A stretch of 64,000 nt of DNA from the NCBI RefSeq assembly GCF_002930105.1, contig NZ_PJRN01000016.1:34617-98616 (forward strand), written 5' to 3'. Of the stretch, positions 44,158 through 52,485 are shown piece by piece. The DNA is from Billgrantia saliphila (GTDB taxonomy: Bacteria > Pseudomonadota > Gammaproteobacteria > Pseudomonadales > Halomonadaceae). Position 1 is the stretch's first letter. Each line of letters opens with the position of its first letter. The position numbers and the translations under genes were made by a program. The notes below the pieces were generated by a model, which was given only the letters and a program-made list of their open reading frames with translations, searched no databases and had not been told where the DNA came from.

Positions 44158-44162
44158 CGCGA

Positions 44163-44187
44163 CCGGGCCCGGCAATGCCGGGCCCGG
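44163..44187. terminator. Hairpin between convergent VOC and FadL genes
   Basis: CCGGGCCCGGC (44163-44173) pairs with GCCGGGCCCGG (44177-44187) around AAT; no T-run on either side. Confidence 0.55.
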
Positions 44188-44218
44188 AAGGAACCAACCG
44201 CAGATGGCTTCGATTCGA

Positions 44219-45574
44219 TCAGAAGCGATAGGTCAGCTGTGCACCGAAACCGTGGGCTTCGTTCTTGTAGTCGGCAGAATAATTGGTGCCGCCCAGCGCA
44301 GGGGCAGGACCGCCTGCATCCGGGTCCAGCAGGTCGCCACGAGACTGTTCTACTTGAGTTCCTCGCTCGGTCAAATAGGAGTAGGCGAAGTCCAGAGTCA
44401 GATTCTCTGTCGGGGTCCAGCCAGCACCGATGGAGAAGATCCGCCGGTCGTCGGAGGGAATCCTGACGCTGCGGTGTTCATCACTGGTGGGCGTGAAGTC
44501 CAGTGTCACCCCGGCGCGCAGAGCCAGTTGCGGATTGAGTTGATATTCACCGCCGACCCCATAGGCCCAGGCATTGGAGTAATCCTGCGTTTCTTGGGTG
44601 ATGGTGTCGCCCTCATTATTGATCACGTGGATCTGGTCGAAGCGACTCCAACGAGTCCAGGAAGCGCCCAGCATCAGCTTGAGCCTGTCGCTCATCTGTT
44701 GAGTGACGGAAAAATTGACCGTTTCCGGAGTGGTCAGGTCCAGTTGGGCATTATCGGCCCGGACCACTTCACCCGCCGGATCGTAAGCGCGGAAATCACC
44801 GGTAAGGGTATATTCAACCTTGGAGCGGTAGGTCAGCCCTAGCGTGGTTTCGGGTACCGGCTGGTAAATTACGCCAAGATTATAGCCCCAGCCGTCATCA
44901 TCCCCATCCACCCGAGAGTCGATATCGTTCTCGGGGCTGAAGGTTGCTTCGGAGGGTAATTGCCGACGCAGCTCACCTTCGACCTGGTTATAGGTAATGC
45001 CGGCCCCGATGGACCATTGATCATTGAAGCGATAGGACACGGTCGGCTGGGCGCTGATGACACGGACTTCGGTGTAATCACCAAAGTAACGTCCTTGAAA
45101 ATCGTTTTCGTACTCAGTCTTGGAACCGAAGGGTGCGTACACACCAAAACCGAAGGCCAGACGCTCATTGACGGGGTGGGCGTAGAAAGCGAAGGGAATC
45201 AATGTACCAGGCACCATGTCACCGTCATTCCCTCCCGGAACATCACCTATCGGAACTTGCATGCCAATGGGGGCTCCGCCACCGGCAACACCGGCATCGA
45301 GGGTTCTACTTGCTTCTACGTTACTGATTTCGCTATTGACGTTCAGATAGGTCCCGCCGGCGGTGACCTGAGCCCGATCGAGGAACGACATCCCCGCCGG
45401 GTTGCCGAAGACGATGGTGGCGTCGTTGACGTTGGAGCTCCGCCCCGCGTGGCCATAGCCCTGGCCGCTGACACTCTGCTCGTTGATCTGGTAGCCGCCG
45501 GCGTTGGCCTGGCTAGCAAGAGCGGCGGCGGCGACGGCCACGGCCCAGGTGAGCTTGTTGAACTTGTTGTGCAT
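44219..45574 (-). CDS. FadL/OMPP1 family outer-membrane hydrophobic-substrate transporter
   Basis: A 451-residue outer-membrane beta barrel. Signal peptide (residues 1-25, LTWAVAVAAAALASQANA), then the plug domain start GGYQINEQSVSGQGYGHAGR and the family motif DATIVFGNPAGMSFL. The last residue is Phe after alternating strands (AQLTYRF), as needed for barrel assembly. Members import long-chain fatty acids or aromatic hydrocarbons; no degradation genes lie nearby, so the substrate is open. Strongly acidic surface loops (for example EVEDD-type stretches) fit a halophile. Confidence 0.92.
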   Translation of the reverse strand: MHNKFNKLTWAVAVAAAALASQANAGGYQINEQSVSGQGYGHAGRSSNVNDATIVFGNPAGMSFLDRAQVTAGGTYLNVNSEISNVEASRTLDAGVAGGGAPIGMQVPIGDVPGGNDGDMVPGTLIPFAFYAHPVNERLAFGFGVYAPFGSKTEYENDFQGRYFGDYTEVRVISAQPTVSYRFNDQWSIGAGITYNQVEGELRRQLPSEATFSPENDIDSRVDGDDDGWGYNLGVIYQPVPETTLGLTYRSKVEYTLTGDFRAYDPAGEVVRADNAQLDLTTPETVNFSVTQQMSDRLKLMLGASWTRWSRFDQIHVINNEGDTITQETQDYSNAWAYGVGGEYQLNPQLALRAGVTLDFTPTSDEHRSVRIPSDDRRIFSIGAGWTPTENLTLDFAYSYLTERGTQVEQSRGDLLDPDAGGPAPALGGTNYSADYKNEAHGFGAQLTYRF

Positions 45575-45683
45575 GTCTCGACGTCCTCTTCCAGATGCGA
45601 GCTGGAGCTGGTTATTTGTTCGCCCTCGTCGGAGCGCTGCCTTACGAGATCAGTTTTCGCCAAACATTCGCCCGGATCAAGGC

Positions 45684-45697
45684 CAAACGTTCGTTTT
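45684..45697. promoter_or_regulatory. Possible PsrA-like box upstream of the FadL gene
   Basis: CAAAC-GTTC-GTTTT resembles the PsrA fatty-acid regulator consensus (C/G)AAAC-N2-4-GTTT(G/C), differing in the last base, 110 bases upstream of the FadL start. A single weak match. Confidence 0.25.
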
Positions 45698-45799
45698 AAT
45701 ACGAGAAATCATCATACTTTAGTCCAACCGAAGCATCAGCCTTTGAACTTTCGCCGCAGCCGCCGATACAGAACGGGGCCTCGTGCCCTCGCTGATCGC

Positions 45800-45831
45800 T
45801 TGACCTTTGGGTTACCCACAGGTTTTAGACT
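45800..45831 (+). promoter_or_regulatory. MerR-type promoter and operator for merR-copA
   Basis: TTGACC (45800-45805) and TTAGAC (45825-45830, or TAGACT one base on) are 19-20 bases apart, the stretched spacing of MerR-family promoters. Between them ACCTTTGGGT-T-ACCCACAGGT (45803-45823) is an almost perfect dyad, nine of ten positions, of the CueR/ZntR operator type. Confidence 0.8.
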
Positions 45832-45863
45832 TTTGCCATGACGGGATTTCGTGAGGTCAAAGC

Positions 45864-46313
45864 ATGAAGGTCAGCGAACTGGCGCGCCGCGCCGACGTCA
45901 CCGCCGAAACGGTGCGCCACTATACCCGCGAGGGGCTGCTCCAGCCCCGCCGCGACCCTGACAATGGCTACCAGCTCTACGGCCAGAACGATCTGGAGCG
46001 ACTGCGCTTCATCCAGCGCGCTCGCACGCTGGGCTTCAGCGTCGCCGAGATCGGCGACATCCTGGCCCACGCCGATCAGGGCGATTCCCCCTGCCCCATG
46101 GTGCGTGATCTGCTGGCCAGCCGACTGCCACGAATCCGCGCCCGCATCCGCGAGCTGGAAGCGCTGGCAACCCGCATGGAACAGGCCTTGGAAACCTGGG
46201 CCGGGATGCCCGACGGCACCCCGGACGGACACAGCCTGTGCCGGTTGATCGAAAGCTTTCCCGAAGCGTCGCACGACCCCGCCTGCCGCCATGAAGGCAA
46301 GGAGCCACGATGA
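45864..46313 (+). CDS. MerR family heavy-metal-responsive regulator
   Basis: A 149-residue regulator. [23 protein letters not shown] then [19 protein letters not shown], the standard MerR wing, and a long dimer helix ([20 protein letters not shown]). Metal-binding cysteines are probably Cys77 ([11 protein letters not shown]) and Cys133 ([10 protein letters not shown]), with Cys144 and His residues near the end (HDPACRHEG). That pattern is closer to the Cd/Pb/Zn-type (ZntR/CadR/PbrR) or an unusual Cu regulator than to E. coli CueR; the metal is uncertain. It overlaps the ATPase gene by four bases, and both are served by the MerR-type promoter upstream. Confidence 0.87.
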   Translation: MKVSELARRADVTAETVRHYTREGLLQPRRDPDNGYQLYGQNDLERLRFIQRARTLGFSVAEIGDILAHADQGDSPCPMVRDLLASRLPRIRARIRELEALATRMEQALETWAGMPDGTPDGHSLCRLIESFPEASHDPACRHEGKEPR

Positions 46314-49099
46314 CTACGTTCCATACCCTGGCTCGCCACGTGCCAGGCATGAGCTGCCAAGGCTGCGTCAAGCGCATGCGTGAGGCGATCCAAGCCCGCG
46401 ATCCCGAGGCCGAGGTGACCGGCTTTCCCGCCGAGCAGCGCCTGGTGGTCGTCAGCGCCCTGGACGACGAAACCCTAGACCATGCCCTGGTGGAGGCCGG
46501 CTATCCCTCGACCGACGCGCAAAGCCCCGTTCGGCGCGAGCACGAGCGCCACGTGCCGGGCATGAGCTGCCAGGGCTGCGTCAAGCGCATGCGCGAGGCG
46601 ATCCAGGTCCGCGATCCCGAAGCCGAGGTGACCGGCTTTCCCGTCGAGCAGCGCCTGAAGGTCGTCAGCACCCTAGACGACGAAACTCTCGACCAAGCCC
46701 TGGAAGAGGCCGGCTTCCCTCCCCGAAAGCCTGATGCCGCCGAGGCAAACCAGCCATCGCCCGACAGCTCGGAACCCGAGGCCGCGCCTGCGGAGGCCAC
46801 CGCTACCGAGGCGTCTTCCAACGCAAGCGGCACCACCCATCGTCTGTCGATCTCGGGCATGACCTGCGCCAGTTGCGTGAAGAGTGTGCAGCAGGCTCTG
46901 GAACGCACGCCGGGCGTGTCGACGGCCACCGTGAATTTCGGCACGCGCATCGCCCAGGTACACGGCCACGTCGATGTCCGGGTACTGGTGAAGGCGGTGG
47001 AAGCCGTCGGTTACGGTGCCGAGCCCATCGTCGATTTGCGCCAAGCCGAACAGGCCCGCGCCGAGCACGATGCCAAAGAGTATCGCCGCCGTTTGCGCGG
47101 AAGCGCATGGTCGCTGGCACTCGCAGTGCCACTGATGGCCAGCATGTTCTTCTACCATCCCCACCCCGCGGGCCTCGGCAGGCTCTACTGGTTACTCATC
47201 GGCCTGCTGACGCTGGCAGTGCTGGCCGGCCCGGGACGGCACTTCTTCGTCAACGCCTGGAAGAACTTCCGCCACCACCAGGCCAACATGGATACGCTGG
47301 TCGCCATGGGCACCGGCACCGCCTGGCTCTACTCCATGGCGGTGGTGATCTTCGCCCCCTGGCTGCCCCACGTGGCCCAGGGCATCTACTTCGAAGCCTC
47401 GGCGATGATCATCGGCCTGATCCTGCTGGGCAACGCCCTGGAGCTGCGCGCCCGAGGCCGCACCAGCGAAGCCCTGCGTCGCCTGCTGGACCTGCAGAGC
47501 CGCACGGCGCGGGTCATCCGCGACGATGAGGAGCGGGAGCTGTCCGTCGACGAGGTCCGCGAAGGCGACCGTATCCGCGTGCGACCCGGCGAGCGCCTGC
47601 CGGTCGATGGCGTGGTGACCGAGGGCGCCAGCCATATCGACGAGTCGATGCTCACCGGCGAACCGCTGCCGGTGGCCAAGAGCCAGGGGGACGAAGTCAG
47701 CGCCGGCACCGTGAACGGCCGCGGCGGCCTGGTTTACCGCGCCACGCGGGTAGGCGCCGATACCCGCCTGGGACAGATCACCGAGCAGGTGGCGCTGGCG
47801 CAGAACTCCCGTCCGCCCATCGGCGAGCTGGCCGACAAGGTGTCGAGCATCTTCGTGCCCGCGGTAATGATCATTGCCGTGCTGACGGCGCTCGCCTGGT
47901 TCAATTTCGGTGCCGAGCCACGTCTGATCCATATGCTCGTCACCGCCACCACGGTGCTGATCATCGCCTGCCCCTGCGCCCTGGGGCTGGCCACCCCGAT
48001 CTCGACCATGATCGGGGTGGGCAAGGCCGCCGAGCATGGCGTTCTGGTCAGAAGCGGCGAGGCGCTGCAGACCGCCAGCCGGCTCACCACACTGGTGGTC
48101 GACAAGACCGGCACCCTGACCGAGGGCAAGCCGAGCGTTACCGAGGCACACTTTCTGGAAGAGGAGCCGGCAAGGTTGCTGGAACTGGTGGCATCGCTCG
48201 AACGCGGCTCCGAGCATCCGCTCGCCGCCGCCCTGCTGACACATGCCGAGCAGGCCGGCGCCCAGGCCGTTGAGGTAACGAATTTCGACAGCGTCACCGG
48301 GGGCGGCGTCAAGGCCACGGGGCCGCGGGGCGAGGCGTTGCTGCTGGGCAACGCTCGCCTGCTGCGCGAGGCCGGTATCGATCTCGCTGCCGGTGGCGAG
48401 CAGGCCGCCGAGCTGGAAAAGCAGGCCCGCACCGTGGTCTACCTCGCGGTCGACGGCCGGCTCGCCGCACTGTTCGGCATCAGCGACCCGCTGCGCGCCG
48501 ACACCGTGGCGGCGGTGAAACGGCTGCAGGCCGACGGTCTCAAGGTGGTGATGCTCACCGGTGACAACGAGCACACCGCGGCGGCCATTGCCCGCGAGGT
48601 CGGCATCGACGATTTCCGCGCGGGGCTGCTACCCGAGGACAAGCACGCCGAAATCGAGCGTCTGCAGCGGGATGGGGCCGTGGTTGGCATGGTGGGCGAT
48701 GGCATCAATGACGCCCCGGCCTTGGCACGGGCCGACGTCGGCTTTGCCATCGGCCAGGGCACCGACGTGGCGATCGAGAGTGCCGGTATCACGCTGATGC
48801 GCAGCTCGCTGCACGGCATCGCCGATGCCATCGAGATCAGCCGCCTGACCCTGCGCAACATCAAGCAGAACCTGGTCGGTGCCTTCGGCTACAACGTGCT
48901 GTGTATCCCGATCGCTGCCGGTGTGCTGTATCCCTTCACCGGTATGCTGCTGTCGCCGATGATCGCCGGGGCCGCCATGTCGCTGTCGTCGATCACCGTG
49001 GTGAGCAATGCCAACCGCCTGCGGCTGCTCAGGACCCGGGGCGATGACGCCTCCCGCCGCCGCGCCGTCTCTCCCCCCTCACAGGAGGCCCTGTCATGA
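46310..49099 (+). CDS. copA: Heavy-metal P1B-type ATPase with three N-terminal metal-binding domains
   Basis: Exports soft metal ions, most likely Cu(I)/Ag(I). 929 residues: HMA domain 1 (GMSCQGC, Cys16/Cys19), HMA 2 (GMSCQGC, Cys87/Cys90), HMA 3 (GMTCASC, Cys186/Cys189), about eight transmembrane helices, actuator TGE (449-451), the ion-path [11 protein letters not shown] (Cys554-Pro-Cys556), phosphorylated Asp598 in [14 protein letters not shown] and [10 protein letters not shown]. The CPC motif with downstream GYN and MSLSS fits Cu(I) exporters (P1B-1). HMA 1 and 2 are nearly identical, a recent internal duplication. Translation is coupled to the merR gene and to the microprotein downstream. 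Confidence 0.92.
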   Translation: MTTFHTLARHVPGMSCQGCVKRMREAIQARDPEAEVTGFPAEQRLVVVSALDDETLDHALVEAGYPSTDAQSPVRREHERHVPGMSCQGCVKRMREAIQVRDPEAEVTGFPVEQRLKVVSTLDDETLDQALEEAGFPPRKPDAAEANQPSPDSSEPEAAPAEATATEASSNASGTTHRLSISGMTCASCVKSVQQALERTPGVSTATVNFGTRIAQVHGHVDVRVLVKAVEAVGYGAEPIVDLRQAEQARAEHDAKEYRRRLRGSAWSLALAVPLMASMFFYHPHPAGLGRLYWLLIGLLTLAVLAGPGRHFFVNAWKNFRHHQANMDTLVAMGTGTAWLYSMAVVIFAPWLPHVAQGIYFEASAMIIGLILLGNALELRARGRTSEALRRLLDLQSRTARVIRDDEERELSVDEVREGDRIRVRPGERLPVDGVVTEGASHIDESMLTGEPLPVAKSQGDEVSAGTVNGRGGLVYRATRVGADTRLGQITEQVALAQNSRPPIGELADKVSSIFVPAVMIIAVLTALAWFNFGAEPRLIHMLVTATTVLIIACPCALGLATPISTMIGVGKAAEHGVLVRSGEALQTASRLTTLVVDKTGTLTEGKPSVTEAHFLEEEPARLLELVASLERGSEHPLAAALLTHAEQAGAQAVEVTNFDSVTGGGVKATGPRGEALLLGNARLLREAGIDLAAGGEQAAELEKQARTVVYLAVDGRLAALFGISDPLRADTVAAVKRLQADGLKVVMLTGDNEHTAAAIAREVGIDDFRAGLLPEDKHAEIERLQRDGAVVGMVGDGINDAPALARADVGFAIGQGTDVAIESAGITLMRSSLHGIADAIEISRLTLRNIKQNLVGAFGYNVLCIPIAAGVLYPFTGMLLSPMIAGAAMSLSSITVVSNANRLRLLRTRGDDASRRRAVSPPSQEALS
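46334..46723 (+). repeat. Intragenic 213-bp tandem duplication encoding two HMA domains
   Basis: CGCCACGTGCC begins at 46334 and again at 46547. The two units run in parallel ([32 protein letters not shown]) for about 58 residues with roughly 85 percent identity, then diverge. Domain 3 is unrelated at this level. Confidence 0.9.
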
Positions 49100-49170
49100 G
49101 CTGGATCGTCAATCTGCTGGGCCTGGCCTTGATCGCGGCCATCGTGTGGTGGTTCTGGAAACCCAACTAG
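49096..49170 (+). CDS. 24-residue single-pass membrane microprotein coupled to the metal ATPase
   Basis: ATG 49096 overlaps the ATPase stop (ATGA), and the ATPase tail supplies ACAGGAGG about nine bases upstream, so translation is very likely. The product [20 protein letters not shown] plus WKPN is one hydrophobic helix ending in a Trp-rich, positively capped interface. From memory, the same NLxGLALIxxIVWWFW leader begins a family of membrane-anchored cupredoxin-domain proteins near copper ATPases; here a stop follows directly after the helix. It may be a KdpF-like accessory peptide or the surviving anchor of a lost cupredoxin. Too short for routine annotation. Confidence 0.65.
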   Translation: MSWIVNLLGLALIAAIVWWFWKPN

Positions 49171-49234
49171 AACCGGGCAGCAAATGAGAGCTGCTACGCT
49201 GAAAGATACCGATCGGTAGCGGGGAGATACGGAA

Positions 49235-49654
49235 ATGCCCAAGCTCAACGGTGTGCTGGAAACCGCGCTTTATGTCGAGGATATGGACCGGGCGCGGGCC
49301 TTCTTCGAAGGAGTGATGGGGCTCGTGCCCTTCAACGCCGACCACCGCTTTACCGCCTACGATGCCGGTGCGGGCTCGGTACTGCTGCTATTCCGTCAGG
49401 GCGAGACGCTGGAAACGGTGGTGTTGCCCAAGGACATGGGCACCATCCCGCCCCATGACGGCAAGGGGCGTGTGCACCTGGCCTTCGCCATCACCGAGCG
49501 TGAACGGATCAACTGGGAAAACCAGCTCGGCGATCACGGTGTGGAGATCGAGGGCCGTACCCACTGGCCCAAGGGAGGAGAGAGCCTCTACTTCCGCGAC
49601 CCCGATGGACACCTGATCGAGCTCGCCACCCCTGGCGTCTGGCCCAACTACTGA
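49235..49654 (+). CDS. VOC family protein
   Basis: A 139-residue glyoxalase/bleomycin-resistance-fold protein. ETALYVEDMDRARAFFEGVM opens the first module; HLAFAITERERINWENQL opens the second with a His ligand, and ESLYFRDPDGHLIELATPGV contains the typical C-terminal Glu ligand. Not closely similar to the VOC protein at 43720. GGGAGATA precedes ATG 49235. May belong to the metal-resistance operon by proximity, but 64 bases and an apparent new start region separate it from the microprotein. Confidence 0.87.
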   Translation: MPKLNGVLETALYVEDMDRARAFFEGVMGLVPFNADHRFTAYDAGAGSVLLLFRQGETLETVVLPKDMGTIPPHDGKGRVHLAFAITERERINWENQLGDHGVEIEGRTHWPKGGESLYFRDPDGHLIELATPGVWPNY

Positions 49655-49700
49655 CAAGGCCATGCACGCGCCACTGAAAATCGACGAGCGCAGCCACTTG

Positions 49701-50317
49701 TCAACTCACGCCCATATAGCGGCCGGGCTTATGGTTGAGGGCAATGATCAAATTGAGAGCAACCGCCCCCAGCACGGAAAGCCCCACCCGTTCCGGCGGC
49801 AGCACCAGAAAAGCGGCGAGCATGATCAGCCCGTCGATGCCGAGCTGTACGTAGCCGGCGCGCCAGCCATAGCGCCCTTGCAAATAGAGCGCCAGGATAT
49901 TGATCCCGCCGAGGCTGGTGCGGTGGCGGAACAGCACCAGCATGCCGATGCCGATTAGACTGCCGCCCATCAGCGACGCATAGAGCGGATGAAGGGTGTC
50001 GAAGGCGATCCAACTGCCGGTCAGCTCGGAAAACAGCGATACCAGGGCGATGGCGACGAAGGTGCGCAGAGTGAAGGACCATCCCATGCGTTTCACCGCG
50101 AGGTAGTAGAACGGCAGATTGATCACGAAGAACCACACGCCGAAACGCCAGCCAGTGGCGTACTGCAGCAGAAACGCCATCCCGGCGGTGCTACCGGTGA
50201 GCAGTAGCGCCTGGGTATAGAACGTGACGCCGAGGGCGACGAACAGCGTGCCACCAACATCGCCATCACGTCCTCATAGGGGCGATGGGGATCGGTGGGG
50301 AGATCTTGTGGATCCAT
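49701..50317 (-). pseudogene. YitT family membrane protein, frameshifted
   Basis: The natural start is ATG 50317 (AAGGAAACGTGA upstream), reading MDPQDLPTDPHRPYEDVMAM, then the frame is lost near 50251-50257 (minus strand TTGGTGGCACG). One base short there shifts the correct continuation, GTLFVALGVTFYTQALLLTG then STAGMAFLLQYATGW, into another frame that runs without interruption to 49701. Joined, the product is about 205 residues with five or six helices and the YitT/DUF161 pattern TSLGGINILALYLQ. Either a real null mutation or an assembly error at GGTGG. Alone it would start at the internal ATG 50180 and lack the first helix. Confidence 0.75.
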
Positions 50318-50428
50318 TCACGTTTCCTTGGGGAAGATGGCGGCAACGCCGAGCGAGACCGGATTCTAGCGGGAAGCGGCGGCGAAGACCTTTGACCACG
50401 CTCATGAGCCTTCTTCGCGCCCGGCCTG

Positions 50429-52252
50429 TCAGCCGTCCAGCGGCTCGGCGTACTCCACCATCAGCTGCAGCGACTCCTGCCCCCGCCAGCGATTGCGATT
50501 GAGCCGGTAGGCGCAGCGCAGCCTGTCGCCCATACCGAAAGCCGGTAGCTCGCCGGGCGTGAGGGCGCGAAACCAGATCGCCTTGAGACTCGCTGCCCCC
50601 GCCGATAGCGTCAGCGACAGGTGGGTACCGTCGGCCCCGACGGCGCGCAGCGACTCGACCAGGAAATCGCCCTCGAACAGCGGCGCGTCGAATTCGCGCC
50701 CGTAGGGGCCGAGCATCTCCAGCTCGTCCAGCGTCGCCAGTTGAAACTGACCCGGGGTAAGTGCCCCATCGGTCAGTACTTGGGGATAGAGCTCGGCCCC
50801 CTTCAGCTGTTCGCCAACCGCCTGCAGAAAGGCCACCCGAAAGGTAGCCAGTTGGTCGACCGGCACGCCGACCCCGGCCGCACCGCGATGCCCTCCGAAG
50901 CGCGGCAGTGACTCGGGGGCAAGCTCGTAGGTACGCTGCAGAGCGTCGCGCAGGTGCAGTGCCTCGATGGAGCGCCCCGAGCCAGTGAGCATGCCCGGGG
51001 CCGCCGCCGGGGTCAGCACCAGCGCGGGGCGCCCGAAAGACTGCACCAGGCGCGAAGCGACGATGCCCTGCACGCCCGGATGGCCGTTGTCGAGGAAGAC
51101 GATAAGCGCCGGACTGTCGACCTCGAGCTGGGGCATGGCCAGCGCACGCGCCTCCTCGACCATCTCCGCCTCGATCGCCTTTCGCGACTGGTTGTCGTCA
51201 TCCAGCGTTTGCAGATGACGTACCGCGGTGGCGTCATCCGCTGCCAGCATGAAGTGCAACGCCGCATAAGGATCGTCCAGGCGCGAGCGGGCATTGATCC
51301 GCGGCCCCATCTGAAAGGCCAGCGTCTCGGCGGAAAACGGCACGCTGTCGTCTCCCAGGCGGACCGCCATGGCGCGCCAGCAGGCGGCCTCCATGCGATT
51401 GATCAGCCTCAGCCCATGGCTGACCACGGCACGGTTGGCCGAACTCGCACCCAGCGACACGCAGTCGGCCACGGTCCCCAGCGCCACATAGGAGAGCCAG
51501 GAGGAGAGCTTGGGAGTGGCATCGGGAAGGGCACCCCAGTCGATCAGCACACTGCGTGCCAGCGACATCACCAGCCACGCCACCATGCAGCCGGCGATAG
51601 TGCGGTCGGGGTACTGGCAGTCGCTTCGCGTCGGGTTGACCACGGCATGCGCCGAGGGCGGCGGCCCCTCCACCGGCAGGGCGTGGTGGTCGCTCACCAC
51701 CACGTCGATGCCTGCGGCCTTGAGGCGGGCGATGCGCGGCTCGTCCGAACTGCCGCAGTCGGCGGTGATCACCAGGCTCGGTCGTGGTGTGAGCGCCAGC
51801 GTGCGCTCCACTAGCGGCAGGCTGATACCGTAGCCGTCATGGATGCGATGCCCGATCAGGCTGTGCAGGCGCGACTCCGGCACGCCGAAGAGCTCATTCA
51901 ACGTGCGTCGAATCACCACATGCGAGGTGATTCCGTCGACGTCGTAGTCGGTGAGGATACCGATATGCTCACCCTCCACCACGGCGCGGGCGATGCGCTC
52001 GGCGGCACGGCGACCGTCGGCGAGGCGCTCGGGATGCTCGAGATAGCGCAGGCTGGGCTGGGTGAGCGGGGTAAGTTCCCCTTCGTAGCCGGCCAGACGG
52101 CCGGCCAGCACGCGGGCCTGCAGCTCGGTCAATCCTTCGGCGCGGGCGCGCGCATATAGCGCCTCGTTACGTGGGCGCAGCAGCAGCCGCGGCTTGAGGC
52201 GGGCGTGCAGGTCGGGCGGCGCAATCACGTCCACGCGTGGCTCCTGTTTCAT
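50429..52252 (-). CDS. recJ: RecJ-like single-stranded-DNA exonuclease (DHH family)
   Basis: A 607-residue DHH/DHHA1 phosphoesterase. Motif I is TDYDVDGITSHVV (residues about 100-112), motif III VVVSDHHALP with the DHH triplet, followed by AIVNP-type HAVVNPTRSDCQYP; the C-terminal DHHA1 domain has TGSGRSIEALHLRDAL and PRFGGHRGAAGVGVP, and an OB-like region follows. This order is that of RecJ, which degrades ssDNA 5' to 3'. Motif I and the N-terminal region differ from canonical RecJ (usually GDYDADG), and it is slightly longer, so a divergent paralogue is possible. Neighbouring thrC-hom-dsbC-xerD favours recJ. Confidence 0.78.
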   Translation of the reverse strand: MKQEPRVDVIAPPDLHARLKPRLLLRPRNEALYARARAEGLTELQARVLAGRLAGYEGELTPLTQPSLRYLEHPERLADGRRAAERIARAVVEGEHIGILTDYDVDGITSHVVIRRTLNELFGVPESRLHSLIGHRIHDGYGISLPLVERTLALTPRPSLVITADCGSSDEPRIARLKAAGIDVVVSDHHALPVEGPPPSAHAVVNPTRSDCQYPDRTIAGCMVAWLVMSLARSVLIDWGALPDATPKLSSWLSYVALGTVADCVSLGASSANRAVVSHGLRLINRMEAACWRAMAVRLGDDSVPFSAETLAFQMGPRINARSRLDDPYAALHFMLAADDATAVRHLQTLDDDNQSRKAIEAEMVEEARALAMPQLEVDSPALIVFLDNGHPGVQGIVASRLVQSFGRPALVLTPAAAPGMLTGSGRSIEALHLRDALQRTYELAPESLPRFGGHRGAAGVGVPVDQLATFRVAFLQAVGEQLKGAELYPQVLTDGALTPGQFQLATLDELEMLGPYGREFDAPLFEGDFLVESLRAVGADGTHLSLTLSAGAASLKAIWFRALTPGELPAFGMGDRLRCAYRLNRNRWRGQESLQLMVEYAEPLDG

Positions 52253-52378
52253 GACGGGTATGGCACGGAAGAATACGGCTCATGGATCGGTTGGAAAACG
52301 TACGGCAATCGCCATTGACCCGCTCGGGCTGCCGCCGGACACGAGCGAGGGGCGCCGGGGACAGGTCGTAGCGGGAGT

Positions 52379-52400
52379 CCGATTCCAGGGATGGAATCGG
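52379..52400. repeat. Perfect hairpin in the recJ-thrC gap
   Basis: CCGATTCCA (52379-52387) pairs with TGGAATCGG (52392-52400) around GGGA. Located in a 233-base gap that otherwise shows no gene, promoter or T-run terminator. Confidence 0.6.
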
Positions 52401-52485
52401 TAGCGCCCAGGAATGGGTTCACAGCGTCCCCGCATAGACCTGTCGCCGGATCAGCCCTGAGCCGACCGGCGACGGTCAACGAGTG

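Noticed and set aside
52249..52479. Gene in the recJ-thrC gap
   Set aside because: The minus-strand frame has no start support or family pattern; it overlaps the recJ start and a hairpin.
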